Positions 52,323 through 61,588 of a stretch of 64,000 nucleotides of DNA are shown in pieces. Location of the stretch: NCBI RefSeq assembly GCF_002252505.1, contig NZ_NNRL01000163.1, forward strand, positions 62,001 to 126,000, in the 5' to 3' direction. The position numbers and the translations under genes are program-made. Source of the DNA: Brucella grignonensis (lineage in GTDB: Bacteria > Pseudomonadota > Alphaproteobacteria > Rhizobiales > Rhizobiaceae). Every line of letters begins with the position of its first letter. The stretch's first letter is position 1. The notes under the pieces were generated by a model that was not told where the DNA came from, ran no database searches, and saw only the letters and a program-made list of their open reading frames with translations.

Positions 52323-53768
52323 TTAGCGCACCAGAATATTGCGGAACTGCCAGGGATCCTTGGTGTCGATATCTTCCTCAAACAGCTTGCCACGACCTTC
52401 AAGCGGGGTCCAGTCGGTATAATAGCCCTTGACCGGACCAAGATACGGCAGCTGCACTTCGAGGCAGCGGCGGTAATCCATTTCGTCGGTTTCAACGATG
52501 CCGCTCTCAGGATTTTCCAATGCCCAGACCATGCCAGCCAGCACTGAGGATGAAACCTGTAAGCCGGTCGCATTCTGGTAAGGCGCAAGCTTGCGCGCTT
52601 CTTCAACGCTCAGCTGTGAACCATACCAGTAGGCGTTCTTGTCGTGACCATAGAGCAGTACGCCAAGCTCATCCGAGCCGTCGAGGATTTCAGATTCATC
52701 CAACACATGCTGTGCCGGCTGCGCCTTGCCATTGGCGCCAAACATTTCATCCAATGACAGGATGGCATCGTTGCAAGGGTGATAAGCATAGTTGCAGGTG
52801 GGGCGGTATTCGAGCTTGCCCTTCTTGCTGCGAACGGTGAAGAAATCCGCGATTGAAATCGCTTCATTGTGCGTTACGAGCAGTCCAAACTGCGCGCCAT
52901 GCGTCGGACACCATGTGCGAATGCGGGTGCTGCCGCCGGGTTGCTCAAGAAAGATTGCTGCCTTGTTGCCCTTCTTCTGCTTGCGGGCATTTTTGGGCTT
53001 CCAGTTTTCATGACTGCCCCAGCCAAGTTCGGCAGGCTGCAAGCCTTCTGCAATGAAACCTTCGACGGACCAGGTGTTCCAGAATGTATCGAAGGGTTTT
53101 GGTTCTTTGGCACGCTGGGTATCGCGTTCGGCAACGTGAATGCCCTTCACACCGACCTTTTTCATGAGTTTGGCCCAGCCGTGACGATCATCGGTCGCAG
53201 GCTCTTCAAACTCGAGCCTAAGCTCGGTCGCAAGATCAATCAGCGCCTTCTTTACAAACCAGGACACCATGCCGGGATTTGCTCCGCAGCAGGAAACAGC
53301 TGTCGGCCCCCCGGGGTGCTTGCGCTTTTCTGCACGCACAGTTTCGCGCAAGGCGTAATTTGTGCGCGAAGCATTGTCGGCCTCAGCATCGAAATAAAAG
53401 CCCAGCCATGGCTCGACCACGGTGTCGATATAAAGTGCGCCATTTTCACGGCCGAAGCGCAAAAGATCCAGCGAGCCGGTATCGATCGATAGATTGACGA
53501 TGAATGGCTGACCACCACCATCTTTCAACAGTGGACCAAGAATATCTTTGTAATTTTCAAGCGTGATCGCTTCATTGATAAAGCGGATATTCTTCTCATC
53601 GAGAATTTTACGGTTCTTCTCGGATGGGTCGATGACGACCATGCGGGATTTGTCGAATTTGAAGTGGCGTTCGATCAGTGGCAGGGTACCGCGCCCGATC
53701 GAGCCAAAGCCGATCATGATAAGAGGGCCGGTAATTTCACCATAGACTGGCCATTTCGCTTTCGCCAT
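52323..53768 (-). CDS. hss: homospermidine synthase
   Basis: A 481-residue NAD-dependent enzyme making sym-homospermidine from putrescine (or putrescine and spermidine), as in many alphaproteobacteria. The dinucleotide-binding start GPLIMIGFGSIGRGTLPLIE and later VSCCGANPGMVSWFVKKAL and GWGSHENWKP are typical of bacterial HSS. The ATG at 53768 follows AGGAGAG; reading further upstream has no support. Single gene, normal length. Confidence 0.93.
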   Translation of the reverse strand: MAKAKWPVYGEITGPLIMIGFGSIGRGTLPLIERHFKFDKSRMVVIDPSEKNRKILDEKNIRFINEAITLENYKDILGPLLKDGGGQPFIVNLSIDTGSLDLLRFGRENGALYIDTVVEPWLGFYFDAEADNASRTNYALRETVRAEKRKHPGGPTAVSCCGANPGMVSWFVKKALIDLATELRLEFEEPATDDRHGWAKLMKKVGVKGIHVAERDTQRAKEPKPFDTFWNTWSVEGFIAEGLQPAELGWGSHENWKPKNARKQKKGNKAAIFLEQPGGSTRIRTWCPTHGAQFGLLVTHNEAISIADFFTVRSKKGKLEYRPTCNYAYHPCNDAILSLDEMFGANGKAQPAQHVLDESEILDGSDELGVLLYGHDKNAYWYGSQLSVEEARKLAPYQNATGLQVSSSVLAGMVWALENPESGIVETDEMDYRRCLEVQLPYLGPVKGYYTDWTPLEGRGKLFEEDIDTKDPWQFRNILVR

Positions 53769-53907
53769 TTTCTTTCTCTCTCCTGCTGTAAAGCTACAGC
53801 GTTGCACAATTCCCTGTTTAAGAACTGCTAATTCCGCCAAGATAGCACAGGTTCATAGAAAGAAAGAAACGTCACAAGCCTATGACATGAATACGTGTTT
53901 AACGAAT

Positions 53908-54588
53908 TTACATTGTGACGAGCTGAGCGCGGATCATCCCACGCAATGAATTGCCGACAAGAATGTTGCGCGCGCGGCTGAGGTCATCAACGGTGACAAC
54001 GGCTTCCTGAACCACGCCATTGTTCAAAAGTTCGCGTCGCAGGACGCCGTCTAACAGGCCGCTGGAAAGGGCCGGGGTGACGCAGGTTGTGCCGCCGATG
54101 TCGAGAAAAATCGAGGTGATTGTGCCTTCGCAAACCTCATCACGATCATTGAGCAGGAGTACTTCATCCACTTCAGCGGTCGAATATTCTTCCCGTGCTG
54201 CGATATAGGCCTGGCGCCTTGTGGTCTTGTGGCGAAGCAGTGGATCATCGTGCTTGAGACGCGTCTCAGCCACAGCGATGCGCCAGACAGTTTGTGGCTG
54301 CAATGGCTCATAAGGAAAAGCCGCAATCTCGACGAGACCGTCCGGAGCGAGGGTCAGACGCAGTTTGAGCGGGCTGTCGCCGGCGCTGATCTCGGTGATC
54401 TTCTGGTGCACCGTTTCCATATTGTAATGGAAACCGAGCTCGCGTGCCGAGTTCTCAAGTCGCGTCATATGAAGATCGCAACGCAGGATACCCGAAAGAG
54501 GCTCCCAGCGCATTGTTTCTATCAGCTGATAGTCTGGTTCCGCATGGCTGGCCGCTGTCCCGTCGCGAACCGTGCTTTCAGAAGACAT
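53908..54588 (-). CDS. pabC: aminodeoxychorismate lyase-type class IV aminotransferase
   Basis: A 226-residue PLP protein of the class-IV aminotransferase fold. It likely releases p-aminobenzoate and pyruvate from aminodeoxychorismate for folate. The PLP lysine is in LRHKTTRRQAY. EVLLLNDRDEVCEGTITSIF carries the conserved Glu and GTITS, and PALSSGLLDGVLRREL follows. The ATG at 54588 is eight bases after GGAG and gives the family start DYQLIETMRWEPL. The first 67 bp overlap the end of pabB, so the two are translationally coupled. A branched-chain aminotransferase role is less likely given the partner. Confidence 0.85.
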   Translation of the reverse strand: MSSESTVRDGTAASHAEPDYQLIETMRWEPLSGILRCDLHMTRLENSARELGFHYNMETVHQKITEISAGDSPLKLRLTLAPDGLVEIAAFPYEPLQPQTVWRIAVAETRLKHDDPLLRHKTTRRQAYIAAREEYSTAEVDEVLLLNDRDEVCEGTITSIFLDIGGTTCVTPALSSGLLDGVLRRELLNNGVVQEAVVTVDDLSRARNILVGNSLRGMIRAQLVTM

Positions 54589-55706
54589 TCCTCATACTCC
54601 GCTTGCGCTGTGGAATCGAAGACCACACCGCCCCCGACATTGAAGATTGCACGATTTTGCTCAAGAAGCGAGATCGTGCGAATGGCAACATTGAACCGCA
54701 TACGTCCGCCCGGCTCTATCCAGCCGAGCGAGCCGCAATAGATGTCGCGTGGCCCGGTTTCGAGCCTGCGCAGGATTTCCATCGCGCTGATTTTCGGCGC
54801 TCCGGTGATAGAACCACAAGGGAAAAGCGCTGAAAAAATCGTGCGCAGCGGCAGATCGCTTTTCAGTTTTGCGCGCACGCGGCTGATCATCTGGTGAACT
54901 GTCGGATAAGTTTCCACCCTGAAAAGCTCAGGCACATCAAGTGATCCCACTTCACTCACCAATGAAATGTCATTACGCAAAAGATCGACAATCATACGGT
55001 TTTCGGCCTGATTTTTGGGATCATTCATCAGGAATTGGCGGTTGTTCTCATCTTCTTCGGGTGTTGCGCCGCGTGGCATCGTACCCTTCATCGGGTGGGT
55101 TTCTATCCAACCGTCATCATTGACTTCAAAGAAGAGTTCCGGCGAGCGGGACAGGATGATAGGGCCGCCGAGATCGCAATAGGTCGCATAACGAACCGGC
55201 TGACGCTTTGCGAGGGTGTTGAACAGCACGAGCGGATCGCCATCCCATTCAGCATGAACGGGAAAGGTCAGGTTGCCCTGATAGCAATCGCCTTCGCGTA
55301 AATGCTGGTGAAGGCGGTCAAATCTGGGCTGGTAGTCTTCAGGCGACCATTGCGCGACGGGTTCGCGCAGATACGTGATGTTGTCGTCGCTGCGTGTATG
55401 CGAGGCGTCATCCGATGGGCCATCGAAGACACCAAAGCATAAAAGCGGCGCTTTCCGGCCGTCAGGCAGGAGCTCTTTCAGTTTGGGTTCAAGCAGATAG
55501 CCTGCTTCATAGGAAAGATAGCCTGCAAGCCATTTGCCCGCTTCATGGGCGCGTTGCATCGCTTCCCATGCTGCTTCGAACGTGTCTGGTGTATCGGCAC
55601 GGATAATCGAAGACGGAGCCGCGAATAAAACATCGCGGCCCGCCTTGTCATCCCGAAAAAGGATTTGCGGCCTATTCAAACCCCTATTCAAACCCTTGTG
55701 GGTCAC
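54522..55706 (-). CDS. pabB: aminodeoxychorismate synthase component I
   Basis: A 394-residue chorismate-utilising enzyme. With a glutamine amidotransferase it makes 4-amino-4-deoxychorismate. Conserved parts are FDRLHQHLREGDCYQGNLTF, LILSRSPELFFE-like SRSPELFFE, HPMKGTMPRG with the catalytic Lys, AENRMIVDLLRNDIS, and FPCGSITGAPKISAMEIL. The start is GTG at 55706, 8 bp after the pepF stop. A 12-bp tandem duplication in the first codons gives GLNRGLNR, and TTG codons inside it could also start translation. pabA is not in the window. Confidence 0.9.
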   Translation of the reverse strand: MTHKGLNRGLNRPQILFRDDKAGRDVLFAAPSSIIRADTPDTFEAAWEAMQRAHEAGKWLAGYLSYEAGYLLEPKLKELLPDGRKAPLLCFGVFDGPSDDASHTRSDDNITYLREPVAQWSPEDYQPRFDRLHQHLREGDCYQGNLTFPVHAEWDGDPLVLFNTLAKRQPVRYATYCDLGGPIILSRSPELFFEVNDDGWIETHPMKGTMPRGATPEEDENNRQFLMNDPKNQAENRMIVDLLRNDISLVSEVGSLDVPELFRVETYPTVHQMISRVRAKLKSDLPLRTIFSALFPCGSITGAPKISAMEILRRLETGPRDIYCGSLGWIEPGGRMRFNVAIRTISLLEQNRAIFNVGGGVVFDSTAQAEYEECLLKARFATGQRPAMRNQTIS

Positions 55707-55714
55707 GAATTTGC

Positions 55715-57589
55715 TCAGTCTTCCATAGCTTCGAGTTCGTCGATGATGCCTTCCACCACCGACAGGCCCTTGCTCCAGAAATTCGGATCGGTCGCATCAA
55801 GGCCAAATGGTGCCAGCAGTTCTTTGTGATGCTTGGTGCCACCGGCCTTCAGCATGTCGAAATACTTCTGCTGAAAGCCCTTTTCTGAGTTCTGGTAGAC
55901 GGCATAAAGCGAGTTTACCAGACAATCGCCGAAAGCATAGGCATAGACGTAGAACGGCGAATGGATGAAGTGCGGAATATAGGTCCAGAAGGTTTCATAA
56001 CCCGGATTGAGATTGACCGCATCGCCAAGGCTTTCGCGCTGCACGTCCATCCAGATTTCGCCGATACGCTCTGAGGTCAGTTCGCCTTCGCGGCGCTCGG
56101 TGTGAACACGACGCTCGAACTGATAGAAAGCGATCTGGCGCACGACCGTATTGATCATGTCCTCGGCCTTCTGAGCCAGCATGGCCTTGCGTTCGCGCTT
56201 GTTGGTGGTGCGTTCAAGCAGCGAGCGGAAGGTGAGCATTTCACCAAAGACGGAAGCCGTTTCAGCCAGTGTGAGCGGCGTGGATGCCATCAGCGCACCC
56301 TGTTCGCCAGCCAGCACCTGATGCACGCCATGGCCAAGCTCGTGCGCAAGTGTCATCACATCGCGCGGCTTTCCCATATAGTTGAGCAGCACATAAGGAT
56401 GAGCGGAAGGCACGGTTGGATGCGCAAAAGCACCCGGCGCCTTGCCCGGACGCACCGGCGCGTCGATCCAGTTTTTGTCGAAGAACTTCCTGGCGATTTC
56501 AGCCATTTCAGGCGCAAAGTTGCCATAGGCGGAAAGCACGGTTTCGCGCGCTTCATCCCACGAGATCAGCGCCTGCGGTGTTTCCGGCAGCGGCGCATTG
56601 CGATCCCAGTTTTCCAGCTTTTCAAGGCCGAGCCATTTGGCTTTCAGCGCATAATAACGGTGCGAAATACGCGGATAAGCTGCTTCAACGGCACTGCTGA
56701 GCGCATCGACCACTTCGCGCTCGACGCGGTTGGCAAGGTGACGGCTATCGGCAATATCCTGAAAGCCACGCCAGCGGTCGGAGATTTCCTTGTCTTTGGC
56801 CAGCGTATTGGTAATCAGCGTGAAGATGCGAAGATTTGCGCCGAAAGTCTTGGCGAGCGCCTCCGATGCCTTTTTACGCACGGCACCATCTGCATCCTGC
56901 AGCATGTTGAGCGTCTGCTCGATAGCCAGCTCTTCGCCATCGACTTCAAAGCGCAGGCTCGACATGGTTTCATCGAACAAGCGGTTCCATGCGCTGTAGC
57001 CGGTGATCGATTTTTCGTGGAAAAGCTGTTCCAGCTTGTCGTCAAGCTCATATGGCTTGTCGAGACGCAGATCTTCCAACCATGGGCGGTAGTGGCCGAT
57101 TGCCGGATTGGAGGCCATCGCTTTTTCAAGCACTGCATCGTCAATACGATTGATTTCGAGACTGAAGAAAATGAGCGGCGTGTTGGCGTCGGTCAGCTTC
57201 TGCTGCACATCGCCGAACAGCTTCATGCGTTTGGGATCGGTGGTGTCGCCGTAATAGTAAAGGCCCGCAAAGGAGGCGATGCGGCCCATCAATTCACTGA
57301 GCGCTTCATATTCCTTTATTGCTTCGGCGAAGTTACCGCCATTGGCCTTTGCGGCTTCTTCACCGAGTTTGCCCTTCCAGCGGGTTTCAAAATTGGCCGC
57401 ATCTTTTGCAGCTTTTTCGAGATCGGCTTTCAGTTCATTGCTCTCGGCAGAAGGGTAGAGGTCAGCCAAGTTCCACTCGGGCAGCTTTCCAAGGTCAGCT
57501 TTTGCAGCAGCTCCGGTGTCACCAGCTGGCATCTGAGGGGCGGTGTCGAGCGTGACAGACTTTGAAAAACGGTTCATGGCAAAGGTCAT
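55715..57589 (-). CDS. pepF: oligoendopeptidase F
   Basis: A 624-residue cytoplasmic zinc metallopeptidase of family M3 (M3B). The zinc site HELGH lies at residues 416-420 (MTLAHELGHGVHQ), with the downstream ligand Glu in TLAETASVFGEML. The helical basket typical of M3 enzymes fills the first 370 residues. It cleaves oligopeptides of about 7-17 residues. The ATG at 57589 has AGGAG six bases upstream. It heads a leftward run pepF-pabB-pabC. Confidence 0.93.
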   Translation of the reverse strand: MTFAMNRFSKSVTLDTAPQMPAGDTGAAAKADLGKLPEWNLADLYPSAESNELKADLEKAAKDAANFETRWKGKLGEEAAKANGGNFAEAIKEYEALSELMGRIASFAGLYYYGDTTDPKRMKLFGDVQQKLTDANTPLIFFSLEINRIDDAVLEKAMASNPAIGHYRPWLEDLRLDKPYELDDKLEQLFHEKSITGYSAWNRLFDETMSSLRFEVDGEELAIEQTLNMLQDADGAVRKKASEALAKTFGANLRIFTLITNTLAKDKEISDRWRGFQDIADSRHLANRVEREVVDALSSAVEAAYPRISHRYYALKAKWLGLEKLENWDRNAPLPETPQALISWDEARETVLSAYGNFAPEMAEIARKFFDKNWIDAPVRPGKAPGAFAHPTVPSAHPYVLLNYMGKPRDVMTLAHELGHGVHQVLAGEQGALMASTPLTLAETASVFGEMLTFRSLLERTTNKRERKAMLAQKAEDMINTVVRQIAFYQFERRVHTERREGELTSERIGEIWMDVQRESLGDAVNLNPGYETFWTYIPHFIHSPFYVYAYAFGDCLVNSLYAVYQNSEKGFQQKYFDMLKAGGTKHHKELLAPFGLDATDPNFWSKGLSVVEGIIDELEAMED

Positions 57590-57808
57590 AGCATTCTCCT
57601 GTTGCCCCCTTCTCGCATGTCTTTTTCAAGACGCCAAGGGGCAAGGCGCGGACCTCAGCCACACAACTATTTTGAGGATGATGCGTGAATGTGTATGCAA
57701 GAGGGGTTGCTTTCATGAGGAACGATGCTCCAAATGACGCGCCTGAAATATGACATATACTAGATATTGGGATGTTCTGAGGCATATACCACTGGTAGTG
57801 AAGCGCCC

Positions 57809-59335
57809 ATGAGTACGCGTATTCTTATAGCGGATGATGATCCGATTCAACGTCGCAGCCTTGAAACGGCTGTGCTACGCATGGGCTATAGAACCATTCT
57901 TGCAGACGGTGGAACGAGTGCATTGGGGTTCATCAGCAACCGTAAAGATATTGCGCTCTTACTTCTCGATCTGAGCATGCCCGACATGGACGGCTGCGCT
58001 GTCCTGACAAAAATGCGCGAGGCGGGGATCAATATTCCTGTCATCGCTTTGGTACAGAACGACGATCTCGAAAGAGCCATGCAGGCTATCAGACTGGGTG
58101 CGGTCGACTTCATGACCAAGCCAGTTGTGTTCGAGCGAATGCAGGTTTCCGTCGCCAATGCTTTCAAACTCTATTCGCTGACGCAGGAACTCAAACGCAC
58201 GCGTTCTTCGCAGAAGTCGCATATCCTGCTTTCCGAAATGGTGACGAAAAGTCCGGAAATGGAGAAAGTGGCCATGCTTGCGCGTCGTGTGACGCCGCTT
58301 GATACGCCATTGCTCATTGAAGGTGAAGTCGGCACGGGCAAGGAAACCCTGGCGCGGGCGATCAGCAGTGGCGGCACACGCTGGCAGGGACCATTTGTTG
58401 CGATTGATTGCCGTTCCCTTGCAAAAGGCAATGCCGATCAGGTGCTGTTTGGGCATGCGGAGGCAGGATCAACCAATTCTGGTGAAGCCCCGATCCAGAT
58501 TGCGGGTAAGATAGCGGAAGCGCAGGGTGGAACGTTGTTTCTTGATGAGGTGAGTGCCTTACCTTACCGCACCCAGCTTCGCCTTTTTGAACTTATGCAG
58601 GCATCGCAATATACGACGGGTGGAGAAGGCGATATGCCGCTTTCCGATACCCGCGTCATTGCATCGAATAGTCATACCCTGGCCGAACTCGTGCATATGG
58701 GCAGATTTCATCCCGGTCTTTATCATCTGATTTCGTCATTCTCGATTGAAGTGCCGTCTCTTAGAAACCGTCTCAAAGATATTCCAATTCTGGCGCATCA
58801 GTTTCTGATGCATTTTGCCAGCGAGGAGCGACTTGGACATATTACCGGTATTACGCCCTATGCTTTGGAAAGCCTCAAGAGCTACGATTGGCCCGGCAAT
58901 GTGCGTGAGCTAAAGAACGCGATCTATCACGCTGTCCTTTTATGCGATGAATATGCGCTGACAGTCCGCGATTTCCGCCATATGGGCGAAGGAAGTGTGG
59001 CTCCCTCTGGCAGGAATGCGGCTTTAAATCCGATGCCGGGGAATGCTCACCCAGCTTGGATCAAAGAAAATTCCAGTGTGGGGTCGATCAGGGGCATCAC
59101 GCTTGAAGGGGAAGTTCGCACCCTTGCGGCCACCGAAGAAGAAATGATCCGCTTCGCAATTGCGCATTACGACGGCCAAATCAGCGAGGTCGCGCGTCGT
59201 CTGGGCATCGGAAGAACCACACTTTACAGAAAATTGAAGGAATATGGCATCGATGTGGCATCCATAGCTGGCAAGGGGCGCGACGATGCTGATGACGAAA
59301 ATGATGCCGGTGAGAACCGTATTGTAAACGGGTAA
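57809..59335 (+). CDS. NtrC-like response regulator with AAA+ domain lacking the GAFTGA loop
   Basis: A 508-residue regulator. The receiver domain (1-120) has D10/D11, phospho-acceptor D54 (LLLDLSMPDMDG) and K104 (MTKP), but the switch Thr is Val (IALVQND). The AAA+ domain has Walker A GEVGTGKE (172-179) and Walker B GGTLFLDEV (240-248). The sigma-54-contact loop, normally GAFTGA, reads FGHAEAGSTNSGEAP (214-228). A Fis-type helix-turn-helix (about 463-483, ISEVARRLGIGRTTLYRKL) and a short acidic tail follow. It probably binds DNA but does not activate sigma-54 promoters. It is a single gene with no kinase beside it. Confidence 0.88.
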   Translation: MSTRILIADDDPIQRRSLETAVLRMGYRTILADGGTSALGFISNRKDIALLLLDLSMPDMDGCAVLTKMREAGINIPVIALVQNDDLERAMQAIRLGAVDFMTKPVVFERMQVSVANAFKLYSLTQELKRTRSSQKSHILLSEMVTKSPEMEKVAMLARRVTPLDTPLLIEGEVGTGKETLARAISSGGTRWQGPFVAIDCRSLAKGNADQVLFGHAEAGSTNSGEAPIQIAGKIAEAQGGTLFLDEVSALPYRTQLRLFELMQASQYTTGGEGDMPLSDTRVIASNSHTLAELVHMGRFHPGLYHLISSFSIEVPSLRNRLKDIPILAHQFLMHFASEERLGHITGITPYALESLKSYDWPGNVRELKNAIYHAVLLCDEYALTVRDFRHMGEGSVAPSGRNAALNPMPGNAHPAWIKENSSVGSIRGITLEGEVRTLAATEEEMIRFAIAHYDGQISEVARRLGIGRTTLYRKLKEYGIDVASIAGKGRDDADDENDAGENRIVNG

Positions 59336-59609
59336 AACGCCGATAACTTATTGAAATTTATTAATTTACTAAATGCTACCTGTCGGTGTTGCCAGAATGT
59401 AAGCTTCGACGAAGATTGTTAATAGTTTTTTTACCATGACGAAAATAGATGCGCCTGTGTGTCTTTTTTGCCATGGTGTTTCCTCATTTGTTGTTCACTA
59501 AGCGTCCATTAACCATTAAATCCGACAATCAGGGCTCACGCATATTCGTTTCTACGATCTCTGATACGGGGCCCTTAGGGCGGACAACACGGTAAGGCGA
59601 TATAATTCA

Positions 59610-61526
59610 ATGAGCAGGATATCGACCATTAAAGCGCGCTTGGCAAAAGTCTGGAATGGCTTGACTGGCCCGGCTGGATTGTCTGCTTCCGCGTCGCGGG
59701 TTCGCTCTTCTGTTTCCGCATCTTTGGTTGCAGCCGCAGTCGTTACGGCACTCGCGCCGTCGCAGGCTTCCGCTGAAACGCGTACGCTCAAACTTTACTA
59801 TGTCCATACCGGCGAAAAGGCAGAGATTACCTTCAAGCGTGACGGACGCTTTCTTCCTGATGGTCTGAAGAAGCTGAACGTATTCCTGCGCGACTGGCGT
59901 CGTAACGAGCCGACCAAGATGGATCCGCGCCTGTTCGATCTGGTCTGGCAAGTCTATCGCTCCACAGGTTCAAACCAGTACATTACAGTTGTTTCTGCCT
60001 ACCGTTCACCTGCGACCAACAACATGCTGCGTTCCAAGACGAGCGGTGTTGCTAAAAAGAGCCAGCATACGCTCGGTCGTGCGATGGACTTTTTCATTCC
60101 GGGCGTTCCACTTGCGAAGCTTCGTGGCATCGGTATGCGCTATCAGATCGGTGGCGTAGGCTATTACCCGCGTTCCGGCTCGCCTTTCACCCACATGGAC
60201 GTGGGTAATGTTCGCTCGTGGCCACGTATGAGCCGCCGCGAGCTGTTGGCTCTGTTCCCGGATGGCAAGACGGCTCACCTTCCAGCTGACGGCAAGCCGT
60301 TGCCGGGCTATGAACAGGCGCTTGCCATGATCGAAAAGCGCAAAGCCGGTGGCGGTGGCGTCATGATGGCCAGCAATTCTGCCCCTCGTAAGAGCAAGAC
60401 GCTGTTTGGCGCTTTGTTCGGTGGTGGTGCTGACGAAGAAGAAGATAACGGCAACGATTCCGCACCAGCGCCTGCGACAGTTCGTCCTGCTCGTGCTGCC
60501 CCTACTCGTCAGGCTCCGGAGGTCGCGCCGCCTGCTCCTGTCCAGCAGCCGGAAGCTATGATTGCGGCCTTGCCGACCCGCGAGGCACCGGTGCCAATGC
60601 AGGCTCCGCGTCCTGAAGCAACTGTTGATGTGCCACAGCAGGCCGAGCAAGTGCCCGTAGTTGCCTTCAATGTTCCAATCCCGGCTCGTAAACCGGCAAA
60701 TGCTGCTCAGGATGCAATTGCACTTGCTGCTGCACAGCCTGCCGATGCGACAATGCAAGAAGTCGCCGACGCTAGTCCTAATCCGCTCATGACCGGTTTT
60801 GTTCCAATTCCGTCCATGCGTCCGCAGCAGGAAGTGGCTACGCAGATTGCCGCTGCCGCTGTTCCGAGCGCCCGACCTGAACGGGATCAGCTGAACCCGC
60901 AGGATGCGATCGCTCAGATTGTGAATAATCATGCTGATGCACCAGCGGCTGTTGCCGATGCCAGCAACGCAGTTCAGCCGGGTGCTGCCGCAGCTTATCC
61001 TGTGCCAAAAGAGGAGCCACGTGCCAATACACAATTGGCTCTGCTCTCCAAAAAGGATGAGATCGGTGAGCTGATTGCGCCGCCGGAAGATGATTTTGAT
61101 ACGCAGCCTATAGCATCTGCAAAACGTGAGCCTGCGAAGGTTGCACCTGTTAAGACGGCTTCGGTTGCCAGATCCGTGCCCGCTCCAGCGCGCCAGCGTG
61201 TTGCGGCCAACAGTCACGGAACCAAGAATAGCGCCCGGTCCACCGGCAAAGGTGATCGTCATGTAGCCAGGGCAAGCGCGCGTCCAAGCCCTGTCGTGCA
61301 GCCTGCTGCGATGCCAGCTTCTGCCGTTGCTATGTCATCCGATTCCGTTTCGCAGACTGCTCCAGCGACCAATCCGGTCCTGCGTAATGATGCGATGCGC
61401 ACCGCACCTGCAATGGTTTACACTGCGGGCTTCCAGCGTGGCGACCTGCCAAGCGAACGCGCCAATCAGTTCAGTGGCAATGCCGTCACCTTCCTGACCG
61501 TGGCTAAGTTCACCGAAACGAACTGA
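59610..61526 (+). CDS. DUF882/M15-type envelope protein with long Pro/Ala-rich tail
   Basis: A 638-residue exported protein. A long signal region ends near SQASA (residue 54). The DUF882 domain (about 58-200) is of the peptidase M15A/YcbK fold with zinc-type motifs SQHTLGRAMDFFIPG and FTHMDVGN, so a D,D- or L,D-carboxypeptidase activity is possible. The remaining 400 residues are low-complexity Pro/Ala/Gln/Val, with recurring VPIPARKP, VPIPSMRP and VPSARPE short motifs. The tail probably spans or binds the cell wall. AAGGCG precedes the ATG. A bidirectional terminator follows. Confidence 0.82.
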   Translation: MSRISTIKARLAKVWNGLTGPAGLSASASRVRSSVSASLVAAAVVTALAPSQASAETRTLKLYYVHTGEKAEITFKRDGRFLPDGLKKLNVFLRDWRRNEPTKMDPRLFDLVWQVYRSTGSNQYITVVSAYRSPATNNMLRSKTSGVAKKSQHTLGRAMDFFIPGVPLAKLRGIGMRYQIGGVGYYPRSGSPFTHMDVGNVRSWPRMSRRELLALFPDGKTAHLPADGKPLPGYEQALAMIEKRKAGGGGVMMASNSAPRKSKTLFGALFGGGADEEEDNGNDSAPAPATVRPARAAPTRQAPEVAPPAPVQQPEAMIAALPTREAPVPMQAPRPEATVDVPQQAEQVPVVAFNVPIPARKPANAAQDAIALAAAQPADATMQEVADASPNPLMTGFVPIPSMRPQQEVATQIAAAAVPSARPERDQLNPQDAIAQIVNNHADAPAAVADASNAVQPGAAAAYPVPKEEPRANTQLALLSKKDEIGELIAPPEDDFDTQPIASAKREPAKVAPVKTASVARSVPAPARQRVAANSHGTKNSARSTGKGDRHVARASARPSPVVQPAAMPASAVAMSSDSVSQTAPATNPVLRNDAMRTAPAMVYTAGFQRGDLPSERANQFSGNAVTFLTVAKFTETN

Positions 61527-61544
61527 TCCTCCAAAAGATCAAAG

Positions 61545-61570
61545 AAAAGGGGCCATTGAGGCCCCTTTTT
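61545..61570. terminator. bidirectional terminator between DUF882 gene and eda
   Basis: AAAAGGGGCC-ATTGA-GGCCCCTTTT with further T on both strands. It sits between two converging genes. Confidence 0.9.
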
Positions 61571-61588
61571 TATTTCGCTTTCTTAAGT

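Noticed and set aside
56102-57565. A 487-codon plus-strand frame opposite pepF
   Set aside because: Antisense shadow of an intact peptidase gene; low-complexity Phe/Gly/His-rich translation.
59509-59516. TTAACCAT, a CtrA-like half site upstream of the DUF882 gene
   Set aside because: Only one half site with no properly spaced second TTAA; expected by chance in an AT-rich spacer.
60006-61262. A 418-codon minus-strand frame opposite the DUF882 gene
   Set aside because: Antisense of the Pro/Ala-rich tail; the Arg/Cys/Ser-rich product is not protein-like.
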